DNA from: Fibrobacter sp. UWH6
Lineage (GTDB): Bacteria; Fibrobacterota; Fibrobacteria; Fibrobacterales; Fibrobacteraceae
DNA: 64,000 nt
Assembly (NCBI RefSeq): GCF_900142465.1
Contig: NZ_FRAX01000001.1
Coordinates: 124,001 to 188,000 of the forward strand
Reading direction: 5' to 3'
The stretch's first letter is position 1. Every line of letters begins with the position of its first letter. A program made the position numbers and the translations under genes. The notes under the pieces were generated by a model that ran no database searches, was not told where the DNA came from, and saw nothing but the letters and a program-made list of their open reading frames with translations. This document shows, piece after piece, positions 34,097-42,319 of this stretch.

Positions 34097-34116
34097 AAGT
34101 GTTCTACTCGTAAGTT

Positions 34117-34144
34117 TTGAAAACTTCAAAAAAAGTTATATTAT
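34117..34144 (+). promoter_or_regulatory. Promoter of the UDP-xylose synthase gene
   Basis: TTGAAA (34117-34122), 16-nt spacer, TATTAT (34139-34144), then GGAG and ATG at 34169. Confidence 0.5.
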
Positions 34145-34168
34145 CGGTGATTAAATATTGGAGCGTGT

Positions 34169-35101
34169 ATGCGTTGTTTAGTTACCGGTGGTGCTGGATT
34201 TTTGGGTAGCCATCTCTGTGAACGTCTTCTGAATGATGGTCACGAGGTTATTTGTCTTGATAATTATTTCACTGGCCGAATGGCTAATGTGGCCCACCTC
34301 CGCGACAACAGGTGCTTCGAGCTGATCCGTCACGATGTAACGGAACCGATTCTTCTTGAAGTGGATCGTATTTTTAACTTGGCATGCCCTGCCAGCCCTG
34401 TGCATTACCAGTATAATCCGGTAAAGACCATCAAGACCAGCGTCATGGGTGCGATCAATATGCTGGGACTAGCCAAGCGTGTGAAAGCCCGCATTCTTCA
34501 GGCCAGCACCAGCGAAGTTTATGGCGACCCTGCTGTGCATCCGCAAACAGAAGACTATTGGGGAAACGTGAACCCCATCGGTATCCGTAGCTGTTACGAC
34601 GAAGGCAAGCGTGTTGCCGAAACCCTCTTTATGGATTATCACCGTCAGAACAATGTGGATATCCGCATCGTTCGAATTTTCAATACTTACGGCCCTCGCA
34701 TGCTTCCTAATGATGGTCGCGTCGTTAGCAACTTTATTGTGCAGGCCTTGAAGGGCGATGATATTACCATTTATGGTGATGGGTCCCAGACCCGTAGCTT
34801 CTGCTATGTAGACGACCTTATTGAAGGCTTTGTCCGCATGATGAGCCAGGACAAGATTATCGGACCGGTAAATATCGGCAATCCCGGTGAATTTACCATG
34901 CTGGAACTTGCAAGGGAAGTTCTGGACTTGACCGGTTCCAAGAGCAAGATTGTCTTCCAGCCGCTGCCGGGTGACGATCCCAAGATGCGCAGACCTAACA
35001 TTGACCTGGCCAAGAGTGCCCTGGGTTGGGAACCGACGATTCCCTTGCGTCAGGGGCTTGAAAAGACTATCGTCTATTTTGATGAACTGCTGAAAGAATA
35101 A
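34169..35101 (+). CDS. UDP-glucuronate decarboxylase (UDP-xylose synthase)
   Basis: 310 residues. Short-chain dehydrogenase of the extended type: NAD-binding [18 protein letters not shown], then [20 protein letters not shown], the serine region [12 protein letters not shown], the catalytic Y-x3-K in [12 protein letters not shown], and [10 protein letters not shown] with [15 protein letters not shown]. The ACPASP...YQ.NPVKT and EVYGDP segments are typical of UXS rather than of glucose epimerases. It makes UDP-xylose from UDP-glucuronate, a precursor for surface glycans. Confidence 0.88.
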   Translation: MRCLVTGGAGFLGSHLCERLLNDGHEVICLDNYFTGRMANVAHLRDNRCFELIRHDVTEPILLEVDRIFNLACPASPVHYQYNPVKTIKTSVMGAINMLGLAKRVKARILQASTSEVYGDPAVHPQTEDYWGNVNPIGIRSCYDEGKRVAETLFMDYHRQNNVDIRIVRIFNTYGPRMLPNDGRVVSNFIVQALKGDDITIYGDGSQTRSFCYVDDLIEGFVRMMSQDKIIGPVNIGNPGEFTMLELAREVLDLTGSKSKIVFQPLPGDDPKMRRPNIDLAKSALGWEPTIPLRQGLEKTIVYFDELLKE

Positions 35102-35115
35102 AGCAAACTTTTAAA

Positions 35116-35143
35116 GGCGAGCGGAAACGCTCGCTTATTTTGT
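35116..35143. terminator. Bidirectional terminator between UXS and nth
   Basis: Stem GCGAGCG/CGCTCGC (35117-35123 with 35128-35134), GAAA loop, T-rich on the plus strand and a short T run on the other. Confidence 0.8.
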
Positions 35144-35764
35144 TTTGCAACCGATGGTGCTGCAAATGGGACATTGATCCACTTTGTGTCCCATGGCCTT
35201 GCAGTAGGTTCGTCCGAAGAGAATTATTTGCAGATGCTTTCGTTCCCAGGATTCGGGAGGAAAGATTTTCTTTAAGTCTGCTTCAGTACGTTCTACGGAA
35301 CTTCCGTCGCTTAAGCCCCAGCGGGCGGCCAGTCGATGGATGTGGGTGTCTACAGGAAAGGCCGGTATCTTGAAGGCGTGAATCATCATGACGCTGGCGG
35401 TCTTGTGGCCGACGCCAGGGAGGGCTTCTAGTTCTTCAAAGGTCTGCGGGACTTTGCCGTTGTATTTTTCAACGAGAATCTGGGACAGCTTGAAAATGTT
35501 CCTGCTTTTATTCTGGTAGAGTCCGCAGGGTTTGATGTATTCCGCAATTTTATCCACGCCGAGGGCTACCATTTTTGCGGGAGTGTCGGCAACTTTGAAG
35601 AGCTCTGCGGTCACCAGGTTTACTCGGGCGTCGGTACATTGGGCACTCAAGGCTACCGCGACTAACAAGGTGAAAGGATCGCGGTAGTTTAAGGGAATCG
35701 GCGGGTTTGGAAACAACTCGTCCAACTTCTGGTTGATGAATGTGATGCGATCTTTTTTGGTCAT
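35135..35764 (-). CDS. nth: Endonuclease III
   Basis: 209 residues. DNA glycosylase/AP lyase for oxidised pyrimidines. Helix-hairpin-helix with catalytic lysine in LEALPGVGHKTASVM and the catalytic aspartate in VDTHIHRLAARWG. A C-terminal [4Fe-4S] cysteine set is present but with unusual spacing: Cys188-x9-Cys198-x2-Cys201-x4-Cys206, against C-x6-C-x2-C-x5-C in E. coli. Last gene of a five-gene leftward operon; its ATG overlaps the cysE stop (ATGA). Confidence 0.92.
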   Translation of the reverse strand: MTKKDRITFINQKLDELFPNPPIPLNYRDPFTLLVAVALSAQCTDARVNLVTAELFKVADTPAKMVALGVDKIAEYIKPCGLYQNKSRNIFKLSQILVEKYNGKVPQTFEELEALPGVGHKTASVMMIHAFKIPAFPVDTHIHRLAARWGLSDGSSVERTEADLKKIFPPESWERKHLQIILFGRTYCKAMGHKVDQCPICSTIGCKTK

Positions 35765-36546
35765 GCGTCGCGGGTGAAGTCCTGCTCCATGTTGAAGCTG
35801 GGCATTTCATCGTGGGGACGACCAACTTGAACGGCAGGCACTCCAGCGTACGTTGTGTGTGCAGGAACGTCGCTGACCACAACGGCACCCGCACCAATCT
35901 TGGCACCGTCGCCAATATGGATGTTTCCCAGAAGCTGTGCATGGGCGCCCAACATGACACCGTTACCAACCTTCGGATGACGGTCGCCGATTTCGTTACC
36001 AGTACCGCCTAAGGTGACTCCATGAAGGAAGGAAACGTTGTTGCCGACGACAGCGGTTTCGCCAATGACAATGTTTGTAGCGTGGTCAACAAGAATTCCG
36101 TATCCAATGTTTGCTGCAGGATGAATGTCCATGCCGAACTTGCGGCTGATGATGCTCTGCAACATTTTTGCGGGGAAGGTGCGTCCTTCGCTCCACAAAA
36201 TGTGGGCGGCACGGAATGCCTGTAATCCTTGGAAACCCTTGAAGAACAGCAACGGCTCCAGATAGCTGGTGCAGGCGGGGTCACGGAGCACGGTGGCGTG
36301 CAAGTCCTTGGCGGCGCTCATCAGAAGTTCGGGGTACTTGCTGTAAAGCCCGCTGAACATCTTTTCCAGTTCAACTCTGTCGATGACTTCGCCTGCCAGC
36401 TGACAGGAAAGGGTGACACCCAACATTTCGCAGAAACTGTTACGACATAGAATTTGTTCGTTCAGCATCAATACAGAGAGGGGCTCCTTCTGTACCAGAA
36501 TTTCGGCTTCGTCACGAATTGATTTTTCTATGTCTGCAATATTCAT
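35761..36546 (-). CDS. cysE: Serine O-acetyltransferase
   Basis: 261 residues. Makes O-acetylserine for cysteine synthesis. An N-terminal helical domain (to ~130) is followed by a left-handed beta-helix of hexapeptide repeats: GMDIHPAANIGYGILVDHATN, NVSFLHGVTLGGTG, RHPKVGNGVMLGAHAQLLGNI and VPAHTTYAGVPA. The catalytic His/Asp regions are present. Its start overlaps the stop of the upstream membrane protein and its stop overlaps nth, 4 nt each, so translation is coupled. Confidence 0.92.
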   Translation of the reverse strand: MNIADIEKSIRDEAEILVQKEPLSVLMLNEQILCRNSFCEMLGVTLSCQLAGEVIDRVELEKMFSGLYSKYPELLMSAAKDLHATVLRDPACTSYLEPLLFFKGFQGLQAFRAAHILWSEGRTFPAKMLQSIISRKFGMDIHPAANIGYGILVDHATNIVIGETAVVGNNVSFLHGVTLGGTGNEIGDRHPKVGNGVMLGAHAQLLGNIHIGDGAKIGAGAVVVSDVPAHTTYAGVPAVQVGRPHDEMPSFNMEQDFTRDA

Positions 36547-37043
36547 TTTTTATCCTTAGAGGGCTCGTCGTCGTCGAGGGTGGGAATAACCTTGTTTTCC
36601 TGGCAAAGGTTTTCTTCGCGGATTTTAAAGGTAAAGTCAACCAGATTGTTTTCGAACATTTTCTGGTAAGGCTTCTTCTTCTGCACGCTCTGCAGGGCGC
36701 AGGTACAGTAATTTATGCGCTGGATGAGGATGTTGTCGTTACGGGGAGCGCCCTGGGCGAACACGCATTCGTGCATGATGGCGTATTCCATGGCGCGGTC
36801 GTAACGGTACTTGCACTTGTTTGGCAGATCAGGTTGGGCAGCAACTCTTTCGATTGTTCCCTTGGCAGGAACGTTGTGCATAATGCTGCTAGTGATGAAT
36901 CCAGCGACAAATACCAGGAAGCATCCTACTAGGAGCAACAGGAACTTCTTGCCGCGGCTAATGTTGTTGTAGCTTCTGCCTACCGCCTCAAAGGCTTGGG
37001 TGGCGTGTAACTTGACGTCATCTAAATCTTTGTTTTTTGCCAT
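36543..37043 (-). CDS. Uncharacterised single-pass membrane protein
   Basis: 166 residues, not recognised. An N-terminal cytoplasmic part (about 1-33, ending in basic RGKK) is followed by one membrane helix (about 34-55) and a periplasmic part with five cysteines: CKYRYDRAMEYAIMHEC, then YCTC and ENLC. The end is charged (DDDEPSKDKK). The paired cysteines suggest disulfides. It lies between hpt and cysE in the operon; no link to either is evident. Confidence 0.65.
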   Translation of the reverse strand: MAKNKDLDDVKLHATQAFEAVGRSYNNISRGKKFLLLLVGCFLVFVAGFITSSIMHNVPAKGTIERVAAQPDLPNKCKYRYDRAMEYAIMHECVFAQGAPRNDNILIQRINYCTCALQSVQKKKPYQKMFENNLVDFTFKIREENLCQENKVIPTLDDDEPSKDKK

Positions 37044-37070
37044 ATTACTCTCTCTTCACCTAATCCAAAA

Positions 37071-37595
37071 CTAAACTTCTATCAGTGTCCAGACCTCGGG
37101 CAATGTTCTGTAGTCTTCGTTAAAGTCTAGTCCGTATCCCACGACGAATTCGTTGGCTATCTCGAATCCGACATAATCGGCGTGGAAATCAACAGTTCGA
37201 CGTTCTTCCTTATTCATAAGAACGCAAGTACGTAACTCTGTAATTCCTGCTTCCTTTAACATGCCTACCAAGGTGAACATGGTGTTGCCTGTATCCAGGA
37301 TGTCGTCCACAACCAGTACTCGCTTGCCCTTTAGTTCCTGCAAGTCCAGACCACTCACCTTCAGCTTGCCGCTGGATTCCATTCCGGAACCATAGCTAGA
37401 AGCCTTGATGAACTTAATCTGATGCTTGGGGTTGGCCATGGCGCGAACCAGGTCCGTGGTGAACATGAACGCTCCGGTGAGAGCCGAAAGGACAATGTCG
37501 AATTCAAAGGATCCGCCGATTTCTGTAGCCAGCTCCTTGACGCGGGTCTGGAGCTGCTGTGCAGAAATCATGGGCTTTGCGGACATCTTGTACAT
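37071..37595 (-). CDS. hpt: Hypoxanthine phosphoribosyltransferase
   Basis: 174 residues. Salvages hypoxanthine and guanine with PRPP. The PRPP loop is VLVVDDILDTGNTM near residue 95; the N-terminal loop has VLSALTGAFMF; the C-terminal DYVGFEIANEFVVGYGLDFNE matches the purine-binding segment. ATG 37595 follows the stop of the GH57 gene with no spacer. Second gene of the operon. Confidence 0.92.
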   Translation of the reverse strand: MYKMSAKPMISAQQLQTRVKELATEIGGSFEFDIVLSALTGAFMFTTDLVRAMANPKHQIKFIKASSYGSGMESSGKLKVSGLDLQELKGKRVLVVDDILDTGNTMFTLVGMLKEAGITELRTCVLMNKEERRTVDFHADYVGFEIANEFVVGYGLDFNEDYRTLPEVWTLIEV

Positions 37596-40010
37596 TTACA
37601 CCTCAAAGTTCAGCCAGCTGAACATGGGCTTCAGGGCGGCAAGCTTGCCTTCGGGATTCTTGTTGTATTCCTGGAAGAAGGGGAATACCTTGTTCTCGAG
37701 GCTTGTCTTGTCGATGCCCAGACGGAGCCAGTCGGCCACGGTAATGAGGCCGGTGATGTGGCTGACGGACTTCTTATCCAGTTTGACGGAGACTGCATCA
37801 ATCAGTTCCACCAACTTGGCGTGGAACATACGTCCGGTACCGCCGAAGGAGAAGTGGGTGTTCAATGCAGTAGCTTCTTCAACCAGGTCGTGGATTTCGT
37901 CAAAGACCTTCTTGTCGTCGGTTTCCATATAGGAAAGGGCGAGGTGGTGGATCTTGGAGTTGATTTCCAGAGACAGGATCTTGCGCATGGTGTCGGGCAG
38001 GGTATGGTCGGGGTCGGCCATGCTGTCGATGGAAAGACCATGGGACAAGGCGAAACTGCTGAAGGATTCCGTAAGACCGGAAAGGTACTTGCGGGTAGAA
38101 ATCTGGTTGATACGCTTCAGGGAGTCGCTCATGAGGTTGCGCATGCGGACCACATAGGCGGTGGGGTACATTTCCTGGAGCTGTTCGGTTCCCATATTGG
38201 GATCTTCTACGAACTTAAGACCGTTCTGTTCGTTTTCGCCATCGGCAACCACCAGGTTGATTCGGCCCAACTGGTCGGTAATGGCAAGAACGGAGGATAC
38301 TCGGGATTCGCCGACGAACTTGTCGTTGAATTCTGCACGGACCAGAGTCTGACGACGGCGGGAAGCAATCTTTGTCGCAGTGATGCGGGCATCCTTGTTG
38401 TCGTAACCGTCTTCCAGGTCCAGGTGGAAGATGGCGGCACGTTCTGCCATTTCCTTGACAACCACGGGAACCTGTTCTTCGGCATAGCGGGTAAAGACTT
38501 CGGCACCGTTCCACTTGTGTTCGTTACTGGTGGCGCGGGCGAGGATGCTAATGAACTCGTTACGGATATGGTGGCCGTAGGGCAGGAACGGTTCCAGCAG
38601 TTCCATGGCGCGGAGGGCGTAACGCATGTTCTGCACCGGTTCCAGACCTTCGATATCGTTGAAGAACCAACCGCAGCTGGTGAAGCTGAACAGGCAGAAC
38701 TTCTGGATTTCGAGAAGGCGGATGGCGCGGGCGCACTGTGCTTCGTTGGAGGGGTTCTTTACTGTAGCTTTCAGGAAGGCTTCCACGCGGGATTTGTCTT
38801 CGGGAGCGACCAAGGTCTGTACGTAGTTGTTACGTGCGTCCCAGGGGTTTACGTCGGAAATCTTTTCGAATTCGCGGACAAAAACGTCGTCTGCCAGTTT
38901 CTTCAGGTGGTTGAAGGCGTCGCGGAGAGGACCGCGCCACTTCTGGTTCCAATCGGGGCCACCGCCAGTGCAGCAACCGCAATCGCGGTACCAGCGGCCA
39001 ACGCCGTGGGCGCAACTCCAGGCGCAACCTTCGCTATGGAAATTCTTCAGAAGGACTTCGTGCTGGGGTGGGAACTTTTCCAGGAACCAACCGTAGTTCA
39101 CGGGAACCATGTTGTTCTCGGGTGCAAAGTGGTTATAGAGCCAGGCAGCGCACATGTCGCCGAACGGTTCGTGGTGTCCGTAGGATTCGCCATCGGTACC
39201 GATGCTTACCAACTGTGCGTCTTTGCGATTTTCATCCCAGGCGCTCTTGATCTTGTTGCCGAAGGTGCCTGCGTCACGGAGCAGGTGTTCGAAACCCACT
39301 GCAGAAGAAAGCCAGGGGTTGTAGAAAAATACATCCAGGTAGCCGTCGCACACCAGGTTGCCTTCCTTGTCGCGGGGGTAGATGCGGTAGGGGCGGGTGG
39401 TGTCGATATCGGTGTTGGAGCAACCTTGCCATTCTTCGCTGCCCAACTTGCGGAAGCTATCTGCCTGGGTGGGGGAGAGAATGGTGAACTTGATGCCGGC
39501 CTTGATGAGGGCCACAACCGTTTTGAAGTTGATGGCTGTTTCTGCCAGCCACATGGCTTCGGGCATACGTCCGAAATGGAACTTAAAGTCTTCGATACCC
39601 CATTCAATCTGGGTCTTCTTGTCTTGTTCGGAAGCAAGAGGCATGATGATGTGGTTGTACACCTGGGCGATGGCGTTACCGTGGCCCAAACGTTCAATGC
39701 TTCTCTTGTCAGCTTCCTGAATGCGCTTGTAGGTATCGGGAGTGTTGGTGCGGATCCAGCCCATCAGGGTGGGACCCATGTTGAAGCTCATGAAATCGTA
39801 GTTGTTGACGATATCTACGATGCGGCCGTTGGGGGAAAGAATACGGCTTGCGGAGTTGGGGCTATAGCACTGACTTGCAATGCGGTCATTCCAGTCGTGG
39901 AACGGACGGGCGCTGGGCTGGTTTTCGATGACTCCGGTCCAGGGGTTTTCACGGGGCGGCTGATAAAAGTGGCCGTGGATTGTAAAATACAGAGGATGTT
40001 TTTCAGACAT
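37596..40010 (-). CDS. GH57 family glycosidase with DUF3536
   Basis: 804 residues, cytoplasmic (no signal peptide). Residues 1-~300 form the GH57 barrel: YFTIHGHFYQPPREN, the nucleophile-type Glu in AMWLAETAIN, and the acid-type Asp in SIGTDGESYGHHE. The rest, with HSEGCAWSCAHGVGRWYRDCGC, matches the DUF3536 extension. GH57 enzymes cut or transfer alpha-glucans such as glycogen; the exact activity is unknown. ATG 40010 is chosen because family members start MSEKHPLYFTIHGH-like; ATG 40055 adds 15 residues without a ribosome-binding site. First gene of the operon with hpt, cysE and nth. Confidence 0.85.
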   Translation of the reverse strand: MSEKHPLYFTIHGHFYQPPRENPWTGVIENQPSARPFHDWNDRIASQCYSPNSASRILSPNGRIVDIVNNYDFMSFNMGPTLMGWIRTNTPDTYKRIQEADKRSIERLGHGNAIAQVYNHIIMPLASEQDKKTQIEWGIEDFKFHFGRMPEAMWLAETAINFKTVVALIKAGIKFTILSPTQADSFRKLGSEEWQGCSNTDIDTTRPYRIYPRDKEGNLVCDGYLDVFFYNPWLSSAVGFEHLLRDAGTFGNKIKSAWDENRKDAQLVSIGTDGESYGHHEPFGDMCAAWLYNHFAPENNMVPVNYGWFLEKFPPQHEVLLKNFHSEGCAWSCAHGVGRWYRDCGCCTGGGPDWNQKWRGPLRDAFNHLKKLADDVFVREFEKISDVNPWDARNNYVQTLVAPEDKSRVEAFLKATVKNPSNEAQCARAIRLLEIQKFCLFSFTSCGWFFNDIEGLEPVQNMRYALRAMELLEPFLPYGHHIRNEFISILARATSNEHKWNGAEVFTRYAEEQVPVVVKEMAERAAIFHLDLEDGYDNKDARITATKIASRRRQTLVRAEFNDKFVGESRVSSVLAITDQLGRINLVVADGENEQNGLKFVEDPNMGTEQLQEMYPTAYVVRMRNLMSDSLKRINQISTRKYLSGLTESFSSFALSHGLSIDSMADPDHTLPDTMRKILSLEINSKIHHLALSYMETDDKKVFDEIHDLVEEATALNTHFSFGGTGRMFHAKLVELIDAVSVKLDKKSVSHITGLITVADWLRLGIDKTSLENKVFPFFQEYNKNPEGKLAALKPMFSWLNFEV

Positions 40011-40099
40011 AATTACACACCAAAAACGTTTTGGCGAAAGATAGAAATTTGCCATATGCAGCGTGGCTGCGTGGGCGTGTTGTAGGGGCTTTCAGATAC

Positions 40100-40127
40100 G
40101 AAAAAACGCAGCGGTTAGGCTGCGTTG
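40100..40127 (-). terminator. Terminator of the first GH26 gene
   Basis: Stem ACGCAGC/GCTGCGT (40106-40112 with 40119-40125) followed by six T on the minus strand. Confidence 0.8.
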
Positions 40128-40163
40128 ATTTGGGGTTCGCTTAAAAGGAATCGCTAATTGTTT

Positions 40164-42140
40164 TTATTTCAGCTTGATGACTCTGGAAACACTGTATTTT
40201 CCGGCAGATGCGCGGAGTACATAGCTTCCATGGGCCAGTGCACTCAGGTCAAAACGATGGCTTCCGGCAACGAGATTGCCTTGGGCAAGAGTTGCAATGC
40301 GATGGCCCATCATGTCGAACAGCGCCACCGTTCCTCGGCCTGCCTGGGGAATGTACAAAGACAAAGTTTTTTCTTGAACGGATGCCGTTATGTTGTTTGC
40401 GAAAGGTACGGTGTTGCGAATGGAACTGGGGGCGACGATGGCGCCTGCGCTATTGGTGTCTGCAACCACATTGTCCCAGCCCGGCATATTGTCCAAGGCG
40501 ATTACTCGTTCGTCATCCAGGTTGCGCTTCCACATATCGGCGGGAGTCTTTTCCAGGAAGTTTCCGCTCCATGTCTGACTCCAGGTCATCCAATAGCTCC
40601 AATATGACTTGTCTTCGGCGATGCTGTCGATGTCGGGAATGGCGCCGTTTTCGCTGAGGGCGATCATCTTATTGGTGCCCACTTCATCGATAATCTTGTT
40701 CCAGTAATCGGCTGCAGAATAATGGTTGTTCAGCGGGTCGTAAATGTCGACGGCAACGATATCCACGTATTCGTCTCCCGGATACCATTCTCCATTGAGG
40801 GCAGAATAGTCGTAACCAAACTTAGGATCGGTATTGATGTTCCAGACCCAGATCAGGTTCCTGTTCTTGTTTACGTTAACCATGCGGTTGAATACAAGAT
40901 GCCACAGCTGAACATAACATTCCGGAGAACCGACGCCCCACCAGAACCAGCCGCCACTTGCTTCGTGGAGAGGACGCCAAAGAACGGCAATACCCTTTTC
41001 TTCTAGCTGCTTGAAGTAACCGGAAACAATATCTACATCGGCAATGATGTCCTTGTATACCTCGGAAGTGGGGTCGGCGTCAAGGCATACTGTCTTGGTT
41101 GCTTTGCATTCGTTTTTGGTGGAGTCCATATCCGTACATACGGATTCCGTCTTGAATGCCTTGGTGTAGTTGAAACAGGTGTTGTTTTCTGCGGTTCCAG
41201 CAACGTCTTCGGTACAGCCTGCATTCTTGAAACCCTGCATCTGGGTGTAGAAAACGGTGTCTTCGCCCACCTTCCAATGCCAGGTGTATGTGGGGATGCC
41301 GCCCATGCTCCACAGGTCTTCGGTCATGACCAGATTGTTTTCTGTATAGCCCCGGAACCATCCTTCTTCGTGATGCCCGCCTGCAGCGAAGAGCATGTCA
41401 AAACCACCGATAGCAGGATAGTGGCCGGAACGCTTGTAAAATTCGTCGATGTCGGTCTGGCCTTTCCAGGTATCTTCACCATTCAAGAACTTACAGGAGT
41501 CTGCAGGAGTGCATTCTGCGGCGGAAAGCAACTTCATGTTGCCGTAATCATAGTTGAAATTCTGGTCGCTGATCATCATGCCGCTGATAGTCTTCTTCAT
41601 GAAGTTGTCGCGGAGGAAGGTCTTGACCTTCATGGCGCTTTCGGTGGCGCCGGGAGTTACGGGCAATGCACTAATCTTGAATTCCGGATCAGGAACCCGT
41701 TCCACGATAATGTAGTCTACGCCGATGGAGGCATTGCCGACGGTAACCGTATTCTCGCCAGCCTTCATCTTAGAAGTGGCGGATACGACGTAGGCGGAAT
41801 CGCAGTTGCGGGGTGTGGTCAATTCAGAACCAGCCTGCTCCCCATTGACCATGATTTTGGAGGTGGTCCAGTCGTACTGTTTAATCAGAACCTGGGTGGT
41901 CACCTTATAGATGGCAGTTTCGTCAACCTTGATGGAGAACGTCATTCCGTCAGAACCGGGAACCGCATACTTGCCACCAGAAAAACTGGCGTCTTCCTTG
42001 ATGTCGGCGGCTGTTACGCCGGGCTGATCTTCGGCTTCATACTTGGTGGCGGTGGTTGCTGCAAAGCTTGCTGTGGCGAGCCCCATGAAGGCAACGAAAG
42101 AGAATGCGCTCTTGATAGCGCTGTTAAAATGTAATCCCAT
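40164..42140 (-). CDS. Secreted GH26 beta-mannanase with N-terminal CBM35
   Basis: 658 residues. Signal peptide about 1-27 (ATASFA). Residues ~33-150 are a CBM35-type sandwich opening with TKYEAEDQPG. The catalytic domain (about 160-570) has the GH26 acid/base Glu in VLWRPLHEASGGWFWWG and nucleophile Glu in MIALSENGAIPD. A cysteine-containing insertion of about 50 residues (TEDVAGTAENNTC; TKNECKATKTVC) sits before the acid/base strand. The C-terminal ~70 residues are a complete sorting module (VALFDMMGHRIATL; LAHGSYVLRASAG; ending KLK). ATG 42140 has AAGGAG 5 nt upstream. It hydrolyses mannan; leftmost gene of the mannan cluster. Confidence 0.9.
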   Translation of the reverse strand: MGLHFNSAIKSAFSFVAFMGLATASFAATTATKYEAEDQPGVTAADIKEDASFSGGKYAVPGSDGMTFSIKVDETAIYKVTTQVLIKQYDWTTSKIMVNGEQAGSELTTPRNCDSAYVVSATSKMKAGENTVTVGNASIGVDYIIVERVPDPEFKISALPVTPGATESAMKVKTFLRDNFMKKTISGMMISDQNFNYDYGNMKLLSAAECTPADSCKFLNGEDTWKGQTDIDEFYKRSGHYPAIGGFDMLFAAGGHHEEGWFRGYTENNLVMTEDLWSMGGIPTYTWHWKVGEDTVFYTQMQGFKNAGCTEDVAGTAENNTCFNYTKAFKTESVCTDMDSTKNECKATKTVCLDADPTSEVYKDIIADVDIVSGYFKQLEEKGIAVLWRPLHEASGGWFWWGVGSPECYVQLWHLVFNRMVNVNKNRNLIWVWNINTDPKFGYDYSALNGEWYPGDEYVDIVAVDIYDPLNNHYSAADYWNKIIDEVGTNKMIALSENGAIPDIDSIAEDKSYWSYWMTWSQTWSGNFLEKTPADMWKRNLDDERVIALDNMPGWDNVVADTNSAGAIVAPSSIRNTVPFANNITASVQEKTLSLYIPQAGRGTVALFDMMGHRIATLAQGNLVAGSHRFDLSALAHGSYVLRASAGKYSVSRVIKLK

Positions 42141-42234
42141 AAACACTCCTTAATTAAACCGCCTTAAATCTATATTTGAAAACCGAATTTTTAAATGGAA
42201 GATCGCCTCGAAAAGCTTAAATCGTTGAAAAGTT

Positions 42235-42258
42235 CGCATCAATTGATGCTTTTTTTTA
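42235..42258 (+). other. Perfect palindrome followed by T run, upstream of GH26 gene 1
   Basis: GCATCAATTGATGC (42236-42249) then eight T on the plus strand, where no plus-strand gene is seen. It could terminate antisense transcripts or act as an operator about 95 bp before the GH26 start. Confidence 0.4.
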
Positions 42259-42270
42259 ATAAAGATTGCA

Positions 42271-42297
42271 GAAAAGGCCGCGTTTTTCGCGGCCTTC
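42271..42297 (-). terminator. Terminator of the second GH26 gene
   Basis: Nine-bp stem AAGGCCGCG/CGCGGCCTT with a 5-nt loop; T run on the minus strand. Confidence 0.85.
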
Positions 42298-42319
42298 GAT
42301 CGTCTAATTTTACAAGGAA

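Noticed and set aside
37422-40085. An 887-codon open frame on the plus strand opposite GH57 and hpt
   Set aside because: It crosses two real genes on the other strand that have full family motifs; it is a by-product of strongly biased codons.
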